Positions 21,270 to 28,006 of a DNA stretch of 28,006 nucleotides are shown here, piece by piece. The DNA lies in NCBI GenBank assembly GCA_027604665.1, contig JADGIZ010000085.1, positions 1 to 28,006 of the forward strand, read 5' to 3'. The DNA is from Polyrhizophydium stewartii (lineage: Eukaryota > Chytridiomycota > Chytridiomycetes > Rhizophydiales). A program made the position numbers and the translations under genes. Under the pieces are notes generated by a model. The model worked only from the letters and a program-made list of their open reading frames with translations. It was not told the DNA's origin and searched no databases. Position 1 is the first letter of the stretch. Every line of letters starts with the position of its first letter.

Positions 21270-22095
21270 TCACAGCTTGGTGATGACAAGGTCGAATAGA
21301 TCGTCGACATTGGCGTTGGTCTTTGCCGAAACAGTCCTGAAGTCGATGCCCCAGTCCTTTGACTGCAAGCGCGTCAGAACATCGGGTATTTCGAAGCACT
21401 GGCGCGTCGAGATGACGCACGACTTTCATCGCGTCCTGGATCTTGACGATGCTCGAGTCGAGGTCGTCTGCTTTGGTGCCGACGAGGATGACGCTTGCAT
21501 CTGGCACAGTTCTGAGTGGCGAATGCTGATTAGCGGCTGCCCTAAAAGCAAGTGTGGCGCGAGACTGTCGCCCACCGCTTGGCCTCGTTGTACCAGAACG
21601 TGACCTCCTGGAACGATGCGAGGCTCTGCATGTCGAAGCACACGAGCACGACCTGCGCCGCCGTCGCTGTCAGGCGCAGAAGGCTAGATAGCAGCAGAAC
21701 GCAGCGGAACGCACGTTTGCCTCGATGTAGAACTGGTCGAGCAGCGCGCGGTACCGCTCGTGCCCCCCGCAGCACCATATCTGCAGCGAGTGCTTCTTGC
21801 TGGGAGGGACGTCCGCTCAGCACGCCGTGCGTCGTGGCGGGCTCGGCGACACCCACCCCTCGTTTGTGTTCTTGACAAAGAGCTCTGCGCCAAAGGTCTG
21901 TTGGTACTCGCTCGGCGGCGTGCCGCCGACATATCTGCCGCGCCAGGGTCAAGGTCCCGCCGGTGGTGCGTCCGCGGCACGGCCCACTCGGGGCACGCTG
22001 GCGACGCACTTTTGGACGAGCGTCGTCTTGCCCGAGGCCGCAGACCCCACGACAACAATCTTGCGGCTGCCGCTCGAGAACCCCAGTCGTGCCAT
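21270..22095 (-). CDS. atypical Rab-like small GTPase
   Basis: Six exons on the minus strand: 22095-22010, 21934-21857, 21799-21715, 21652-21576, 21511-21421 and 21362-21270, totalling 510 nt and 169 residues. Introns are 57-75 nt with GTGCGT or GTGGGY donors. G1 is GSAASGKTT, the switch I region carries YQQTFG, G4 is TKAD in ILVGTKADD, and G5 is SAK in TVSAKTNANVDDLF. Switch II reads IWCCGGHERYR: the Mg-linked Asp of DxxG is Cys and the catalytic Gln is His. The last residue is Leu and there is no prenylation Cys, as in intraflagellar transport GTPases (IFT22, IFT27) and RABL2. The WxCGG pattern resembles IFT22/RABL5 (WDCGG). A role in flagellar or vesicle transport is inferred. An in-frame ATG at 22155 would add 20 residues but would overlap the divergent neighbour's start. 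Confidence 0.88.
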
Positions 22096-22149
22096 CTGAG
22101 GCCAAGCCCGCTCGGGCAGCCAAGCTCCGCCGCGACAGGCAGCCAAAAA
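22096..22149. promoter_or_regulatory. 54-bp bidirectional promoter region
   Basis: The only sequence between the divergent ATGs of the Rab-like GTPase (22095, minus) and the cyclic-nucleotide-binding protein (22150, plus). It includes an AAAAAA run directly before the plus-strand ATG. 5' UTRs and core promoter elements must lie here or extend into the neighbouring coding DNA. No TATA box was seen. Confidence 0.5.
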
Positions 22150-25050
22150 ATGCACACTCCGGCGCTTTTCGGCGCCCGCAGCATGTCAGGCCGCGCCAAG
22201 ACCGCCGGACCGTCGCGGTCCCGATGGAACCCGTCCGCCTTGCTGTTCCTGCCAGACAAGTATCTCATGGCCGGTTTCTCGCGCCCGCAGACGGCCGCCA
22301 CACACCGCTCGCGCCACCGCAGCGAGGCACACGCCAGCGCACCATCGCTCTCTCGCCACAGCCATCGCACAACGAGCGACAGAATGGGAGGAGCCGCCGA
22401 GCGAGAGGAGGCGGCGCAGCGATCGAGCGGACCTACAGGCGCATACACGATCCCCGATGCCGAATCCGTTGCCCGCAGGCAGCTCGAGCTCGATTCGCGC
22501 CGCATGTACCAGGACGACGTGCGGCGTCACCACCACCATGCGCACGAGCTCGCCGACCGTCGCCTGCGGTCGGCAAGCGCGGCGTGCTTCGGCAGCAAGA
22601 AATCGCCGGCGAGGCTGCGGTCTGAGCTGGCGGGGTCTGCCCGCACGCCGTCGGCCAAGGTCGCCCCGGCCGCGGAGCGGTCCCACACGCCGGCGCGCGG
22701 TGCTGCGCTTGGCGGCATCGATCTGGCTGGGTGCGGCTCGGATGGCGTCGACGATGGGTCGGCCGATATCGGCATAGATTCGGAGCGTCTTTTTGCGCTC
22801 ACGATCGAGTTCCTCGAGAAGCACGGCTTGGGCGACCCCATTACGCGACACGATGCATCTAATGACGACATGCTGCAGGTGGGGCCAGACGGCACCTACA
22901 ACCGCGAGGCGAGGCATGCCGAGCGCACGGCCATCGAGGGCCGCACAAAGGCGACCAAGATCCAGCAAGATCCGCAGCAGTTGCACGACGCATTCATGCG
23001 GTTCGTGAGCCGGTGCATCCTGCGCGGCCCAGACGGGTCTCGGCCAGGGACCCGCCTCGACCGTCGACTGCGCTCGTCGTCGGCAACGAGCCAGAGCAGC
23101 CTTCGTCCGTCCGACGATGAGAGCGAAGGCGATCTTGCTCGAGCTCAGCGGCCGCGCACATCGACCGCGCAGGCGATTGCTGCGGAGCGCCTTTCGGTGG
23201 GAAAGCGGTCGGAAGGCGAACCGGCAACTGCGGCGTCCCGGCCTGCGACTGGCGTAGACAGGCGCGGTGCGGGTGGCCGGCCCGAATCGGCACACTCCAA
23301 GACGCGCAAGGTCTTGATCCAGAGCCGCATCAAGCGGCCGCACGTCATGACGCTTGACGAAGCCGACTTGGTGCGGGACTTCTTGGAGCTCACGGCGCCA
23401 TTCAACGAGCTCCGCAAAAGCCACCCGCCCACGCTGGCAGATTGGTACCTCGCAAACCACGGCAAGGAGCCCATTTGGAACTCCAAGGCATTCTCGGTCA
23501 AGAAATACATCATGCTGTATCTCAAGAGCCAAGCGGCCGCGGAGCAGGCGATCCTGGAGCGCCAGCGAGCGCTTGCAGCCGGAAACAGCGGGAGTGGTGC
23601 GTGTGGTGATGCTTATATGGCTGTCACAGCCATGATTACTGACAAGCATCGCAATTTACGCAGCTGCAGCGCAGAGCCGCCAGCAGGCGAGCAACGACGA
23701 CGACAAGACTGCAGCAACTTCGCAGGTCGTCATGCAGCGCCGAGGCAATCTGTCATCTGCGGGAGCGGGAGTGGGCGAGCAGCTGCGCGCCATGTTCTTT
23801 GTCAACCACCCCGAGACGATTGCACCGTTCAAAAAATCTGGCTTTGAGCGCACGCCCGACGACATCAAGATCCTGTTCCGTGCCATGCGCGGCATCAAGG
23901 CCTTCAAGGACTTGAGCGACTTTATCCTCGGGCAGCTGTGCGGCGTGCTCAAATACCAAGAGTACGAGCCCAACCGCGCCGTCTTTAGGCAAGGCGACCA
24001 AGGCACCGCATGGTACATTATCCTCTCTGGCGCGTGCACGGTGCAGATATCCAAGACCGGCCGCATAGAAGACAGCATTGCCGTTGCGACGCTCAATGCA
24101 GGGTGCGTTTCACGATGGCTCTTGCCTGTTGCTGATTGCTGATCACTGCTGACGTGTCATTCAAATGCCGAAGGAGCGGATTCGGAGACCTGGCGCTTGT
24201 CAATGACAAGCCTCGCGCAGCGACCATTCTGACGGCCGCATACTGCGAGCTTGTCAGCGTCGAAAAGGTGCGCTGATATGAGTCCCGCTCAAGCAATCAG
24301 TACTCTGGCGCTGACGCGAGTCCCAAATTCCGCAGGCGGACTACAACCGCATCATCAAGTTCATCCACGAGAAGGAGATGAAGGAGAAGACATACTTTTT
24401 GCGCAAGATCCCCATGTTTTCGGAGTGGCCGACGACGCAGCTGCGCCAAATCGCGCAGATCATCATCTGGCGCAAGTTTGCGCCGGGAGCTGCCCTGCAG
24501 ACGCAAGGTTGGCACGCCGGGTGCACCGCGAGTTCCGAATGCTATTTTCTGACGCTTCGTGTGAACAGGCCAGAAGCTCACCGACTTCCAGATCATCAAG
24601 ACCGGCACATGCCACCTGTTCCAGGAGCTCAAGATGGCCGACGGCAAGGCATTCCGCGTCGAGATTGGAACCCTTGGGCAGCTCGAGTACTTTGGCGAGG
24701 AGGGGGTTGTGTGGGAGGAGACCAAGGGCGAGGACGAATCGGCGCACGTGTCATACGCCAAGTCAACGATCATTGCGGGCGACGAGACGCCCGGCGGCGT
24801 CGAGGTCGCCGTGATCACCAACTTTGACGCCCGCGCTCGGTTCAAGAACAACCTTGTGCTCAACCCCGTGCACGACAAGAACGCACACGATCTTCTGCAT
24901 CTGCACCGGATGGCGGTCAAGCGCAAGGTGTGGGACCGCGAGAAGACGCGGACCATCAACCGCATGGTCCGCGAGCGGCTCAAGGACCCCAACATGACTG
25001 CGGCGCGGTGGAAGGCACTGCTGGAGACGGAGAAGAAGGTGTGGCATTGA
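22150..25050 (+). CDS. tandem cyclic-nucleotide-binding domain protein (CNBD2-like)
   Basis: Five exons: 22150-23596, 23664-24102, 24174-24267, 24336-24507 and 24569-25050, 877 residues. Introns are 61-71 nt and each has CTGAC. The N-terminal 480 residues are basic and low-complexity with some conserved-looking helices (near DFLELTAPFNELRKSHPPTLADWY). The first cNMP domain (about 580-660) has FRQGDQGTAWYIILSG and a phosphate-binding cassette FGDLALVNDKPRAAT, with the phosphate-contacting Arg kept and the usual Glu replaced by Asp. It should bind cAMP or cGMP. The second (about 680-790) has FGEEGVV but no Arg in the matching place (AHVSYAKS), so it may not bind. No kinase, channel or GEF domain was seen. 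Architecture resembles CNBD2, a sperm-flagellum protein; this is inferred. The divergent Rab-like neighbour shares its promoter. Confidence 0.87.
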
Positions 25051-25202
25051 GGGTGCGTTGCCCGCAGTTGGCATCGGCTCGCAATGAAGCCGTGTCTCGC
25101 GGAGCAACGCGGAACGCCCGAGGACCGATGATGACGACACGCCGGGCGACGGCTGCCGCGGCATTCCCCCGCGACTCGGCACGCCCCCGCAAGCTCGCGG
25201 CC

Positions 25203-25903
25203 ATGTGGGTCTTTGGATACGGCTCGCTCATCTGGAAAGTCGGTGCGTGCCTCGTGCGGCAGGCGCTGCCGGCGCATTCGCCTCGGCCGACCCGCAGGCA
25301 GTCCGGCTGCTGACCGCGGCGAGCGAGGCAGACTTCCCCGTCGAGCGTTCCGAGCCCGGCTACGTCACGGGCTTCGTGCGTCGCTTCTGGCAGGGCTCCG
25401 AGGACCACCGCGGCACGCCCGAGCGGCCGGGCCGCGTGCTGACGCTCGTCCCGCTCCCCGAGTGGCAGCGCCGCTTCGCCCATGTCGACCCGCATCCCGC
25501 GACTCGCGTCTGGGGAGTCGTCCACAAGGTGCCCGATGCGCAGGCCGATGAGGTGCGCCGGCATCTGGACCACCGCGAGAAGAACGGCTACGACACGCTG
25601 CGGGCACCCGTGTTCCGCAAGGACGGCAGCGTGACCGAGCCCGAGGCGCTCATCTACATTGCAACGACCGACAACGAGATGTTCCTCGGCCCCGCGGCCA
25701 GCCTCGATGCCGTCGCACGCCACATCTACGAGTGCGTCGGCCCGAGCGGGCCCAACAAGGAGTACCTATATGGCCTCGACAAGGCGCTGCGCGAGCGGTT
25801 CGACGAGACCGACCCGCATGTCGCGGATCTGGCGCGGCTCGTGCGCGAGCTCGACGGTGTCCCGGCTCCGGCCGAGGCCAACGGCGCCGCGCAGTCAAGT
25901 TGA
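25203..25903 (+). CDS. ChaC-type gamma-glutamylcyclotransferase
   Basis: Glutathione-specific cyclotransferase that releases 5-oxoproline and Cys-Gly from cytosolic glutathione (family knowledge). Two exons, 25203-25242 and 25332-25903, giving 203 residues, near the ChaC1/ChaC2 size. The 40-nt first exon encodes MWVFGYGSLIWKV with the substrate-binding YGSL at residues 6-9. The intron has donor GTGCGT, a CTGCTGAC branch-like motif and acceptor GGCAG. Exon 2 gives GFVRRFWQGSEDHRGTPERPGRV and the catalytic Glu at residue 96 in HREKNGY. The last 30 residues are a charged tail. Reading straight through the intron breaks the frame, so the intron is needed. It converges on the DUF2039 gene with 50 bp between stops. 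Confidence 0.93.
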
Positions 25904-25953
25904 GACATGTATTACAGACATAAAGAATGGGCCGGGGCATGCATATCTTGTGC

Positions 25954-26049
25954 TCACTTGTGCTTTTCCTCCTCTTCCTGCTCGTCGTCGTCATCGTCAT
26001 CGTCATCCTGGTCATCGGCACTGCCGCCGGCATTTCCCGCGCCGCCAAC

Positions 26050-26107
<58 letters not shown>

Positions 26108-26742
26108 GACAGGCCCCAGTCGTCGTCGTCGTCCTCGGCGTCCTTTTTGCTTTTGGCGATGGCAGCTGCCTTGAGGATGCGCTCGACGCCTTCGTCGTCG
26201 CCACGCTCGACCTTGCGCAGATAAGAGCGCCGTTGCCGCTCGGACATGCTCTCGATGAGACGCTGCTTCTCCTGCGCCTCGCGCATGGACTCTTCGTTGG
26301 ACTTTTCGACGTTGGCCTCGACGAGCTCGTGCTGCTGCAGGCACTTTGCACAGCAGCCCTTGCTGGCGGCGCAGGCCTTGCACACGGCGTGGTAGGCATC
26401 GACGACTGTGCGCTGCGAGCACCACGCACTGCAATGGATTGCAAGCCGCACGCGGGTGCGGACGAGCGGCGGCGTCAGTGTCTGGCAGGACGCCGTGAGG
26501 CAAGCACAGGCGTGCACAGCGGGTGCGCACCATGTCTTGGGCTGCGTGAGCGGCTTGTACTTGTTCATGCGCTTCCGCCACTGGATGATGTCGAGGCAGC
26601 GCTGGCACACGCCTTGGACGGGCAGCGCCGCGCGCTTGAGCGCGACGGCCGAGTACTTGTTTGGCACGTAGGCGACCTTGTTTTGGTGCCGCTGGCCGCC
26701 CTTCTTGGAGCCGCTCCTGCCCTTTGAGCTCGAGACCTTCAT
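25954..26742 (-). CDS. DUF2039 / C9orf85-like zinc-binding protein
   Basis: Two exons, 26742-26531 and 26428-25954, 228 residues; the 102-nt intron has donor GTGCGC and acceptor TTGCAG. The basic start (SSSKGRSGSKKGGQRHQNK) is followed by Cys pairs typical of the family: GVCQRCLDIIQWR with KYKPLTQPKTCAWC (the first Cys of that second pair is created by the splice), then YHAVCKACA and CCAKC, a plausible multi-zinc fold. A charged helix (RLIESMSERQRRSYLRK) and a very acidic tail with about 19 consecutive Asp follow. The family is conserved in eukaryotes with no settled molecular function; the basic head and acidic tail suggest a nuclear or RNA-linked role, which is speculation. The start at 26742 is the first ATG before the family's basic head. 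Confidence 0.9.
26050..26110. repeat. GTC/GAC trinucleotide repeat encoding poly-Asp
   Basis: A nearly pure run of GTC units on the plus strand, read as about 19 GAC (Asp) codons in the DUF2039-like gene. Smaller TCGTCG-rich runs flank it at 25983-26010 and 26117-26135. The tract is likely to vary in length between strains. Confidence 0.93.
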
Positions 26743-26904
26743 CGTCGTGGTCGGCGGGGGCGACAAGTCGGCAAGCTGTTTCGACAAAAAGAAAAAATGA
26801 CTGTCGGTCACGGGACCAGACGGCGCGGCCGCGCTGATTGGCGCGAGGCGGCGCCAGGGCCGGCGATGACCGAGGCTTTTGGTTTCACCGCAGAGGCCGC
26901 CACC
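26743..26904. promoter_or_regulatory. 162-bp divergent promoter region
   Basis: Separates the ATGs of the DUF2039-like gene (minus) and the RPAIN gene (plus). It holds an A-rich tract AAAAAGAAAAAA (26786-26797) and a CGCGGCCGCGC palindromic core near 26823-26833. The plus-strand ATG at 26905 sits in the context GCCGCCACCATG, a full Kozak match, which decides that start over in-frame ATGs at 26797 and 26866. Confidence 0.5.
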
Positions 26905-27938
26905 ATGAGCAGGACGCCCGTCAAGGCGCACGGCTTTGCGCCGCGGCAGTCGTCGCCGCTTGCGCGCCGCGCGGCGTGGGGCGGCGACGGTGCTTCGGAA
27001 GACGAGCCCGTGTCGCCGTGGCGGCAGGTGTTCAAGGAGCGCTGCATGGACCGCATCCGCCAGAGCCGGGCCGACGTCGTCCGGAGTCGGCGGTTTGGCC
27101 TCGCTGCACAGAGCCCGGCGCAGGGCGCCACGGCGCTCGTGGCTGCCGGCGCAGTGGCCGGCGGCAGCCCCGAAGGCGCTGCGGTGCCGCAGCACCAGCA
27201 ACCGTTCCGGTTCCGGCCGATGCTCGGCGAGGAGATCATGGCAAGCCGCCGTCGCTCGGCAGTGCGTCCGGACATTTGCTGACGTCGTGGCACCGTGTGC
27301 AACGGCGGACGTCCGCCTGCAGGTGCGGCAGGTCATGGAGGCCGAGTGGCGGCGGTTGCAGCAGGAGTCATCTCAGCACGGCATCGATCCCGAGCGCGGG
27401 CTCGAGATCGAGGCCGAGATCATCAGCGAGCTGATGGACGAGCAGGCGAGCGGGCCTGATGTGCTGGACACATACGAGGGCGACGCAGGCACGCAGAGTT
27501 CGACGGCGCTCGCCGATGCCGAGATGGACATGGACGAGTCGCAGACGCTGCGGAGCGAGATCTGTCCCGTGTGCCAGCTGCCGACACTTTCCGAGGCGCC
27601 TGGCCGCATCGAGTGTGCGAACTGCGGGCTGTTTGTTGCAGTTGAGTCGCCGTGCCCGGCTGCCAGCCAGCGCACCAGCGGCTCACAATCGCGCTCGGCA
27701 TGCACGAAGCAGCGCCAGTCGCCCAATCTGGCCGAGTTCCAGGTCGGCCTGCACCAAATCGCAGAGCAGCACAGGTGGGAGGGGGGGCGGCCGTTGCAGC
27801 GTGTCGCCGGGAGTGGCTCGCTGACTGGGTGCGCGGGCCAGCACGCAATGCCACTTTGGCACGCTGCAGGCCGGGTTCGATGCGTCGATCGGGCTGTTCT
27901 TTATCTGCTCGCACTGCGACGAGCTTGCGATTGCATGA
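26905..27938 (+). CDS. RPAIN: RPA-interacting protein homologue
   Basis: Family members bind replication protein A and carry it into the nucleus. Three exons: 26905-27261, 27323-27774 and 27842-27938, 301 residues (human RPAIN is about 219). The introns (61 and 67 nt) have donors GTGCGT and GTGGGA and CTGAC motifs. The N-terminal basic motif SPWRQVFKERCMDRIRQSR matches the family start. The middle helix region has EIISELMDEQ followed by an acidic segment. The C-terminal zinc region has ICPVCQLPTL with CANCGLFVAVE, then HSTQCHFG (rebuilt across the last splice) and the FFICSHCDELAIA ending. The extra length is an Ala/Gly-rich linker after the N-motif and a Ser/Gln-rich insert between the Cys pairs. 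Confidence 0.9.
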
Positions 27939-27949
27939 ACGAGAGTGCG

Positions 27950-28006
27950 TGGGTGCGATGCGATGCGATGTGGTGCGACGGGGGGCGATGCGGTGCGGCG
28001 GGGGGC
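27950..28006. repeat. GATGCG / GGTGCG-rich tandem-like tract
   Basis: Starts just after the RPAIN stop and reaches the window end: imperfect GATGCGATGCGATGTGGTGCGAC units with G7-like runs (GGGGGG). It probably forms part of the 3' UTR or the intergenic DNA. The true extent is cut by the window edge. Confidence 0.6.

Noticed and set aside
21024..21603. Possible 3' exon of the condensation-like gene
   Set aside because: The frame lies antisense to conserved G4 and G5 exons of the GTPase and has no domain; kept only as an open question.
26743..27336. N-terminal extension of the DUF2039-like frame on the minus strand
   Set aside because: Runs antisense through the RPAIN gene and the divergent promoter; the family start motif directly follows the ATG at 26742.
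1..28006. tRNA, rRNA, CRISPR array, transposon or viral genes
   Set aside because: Looked for in spacers and introns; no cloverleaf, spaced direct repeats, terminal inverted repeats, transposase, integrase or reverse-transcriptase motifs were seen by eye.

Overview
The window is eukaryotic, GC-rich and densely packed with intron-bearing genes. I rebuilt 26 introns by matching splice sites to conserved protein families, and every junction keeps the reading frame. Most donors read GTGCGT or GTGCGC, and 18 introns contain a CTGAC branch-site-like motif. Gene content fits an early-diverging zoosporic (chytrid-like) fungus: a TOM1/HUWE1-type ligase with UBA and UIM elements, a CaMKK-like kinase, an unprenylated Rab-like GTPase and a tandem cyclic-nucleotide-binding protein of the sort often tied to flagella, and RPAIN and C9orf85-like genes. 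The lineage is an inference; no rRNA or organelle marker is present.

Layout: (1) 1-329, minus, the 5' exon of a zinc-finger protein running off the left edge. (2) 577-2634, minus, a CaMKK-like kinase of eight exons, two of them microexons (27 and 8 nt) that encode the HRDIK catalytic loop. (3) about 2563-15615, plus, a TOM1/HUWE1 HECT ubiquitin ligase of about 4,160 residues in seven exons; the codon for the catalytic cysteine is split by the last intron. The conserved 5' ends of (2) and (3) abut head to head with no room for a promoter or either N-terminus, which suggests a rearrangement or a misassembly. (4) 15811-17271, plus, a GT-B glycosyltransferase. (5) 17268-20996, plus, a 1,242-residue protein whose NRPS-type condensation fold is split by a coiled coil and a SAM-like domain and has lost both catalytic histidines. 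Genes 4 and 5 overlap by ATGA. (6) 21270-22095, minus, a six-exon Rab-like GTPase with an altered switch II motif. (7) 22150-25050, plus, an 877-residue protein with two cyclic-nucleotide-binding domains, its ATG only 54 bp from that of gene 6. (8) 25203-25903, plus, a ChaC-type gamma-glutamylcyclotransferase. (9) 25954-26742, minus, a DUF2039/C9orf85-like protein with a poly-Asp tail. (10) 26905-27938, plus, an RPA-interacting protein homologue.

Most genes are unrelated housekeeping functions. Two neighbourhoods may be functional units: the overlapping glycosyltransferase and condensation-like pair, the best candidate for something undescribed, and the divergent GTPase/cyclic-nucleotide pair sharing a 54-bp spacer.
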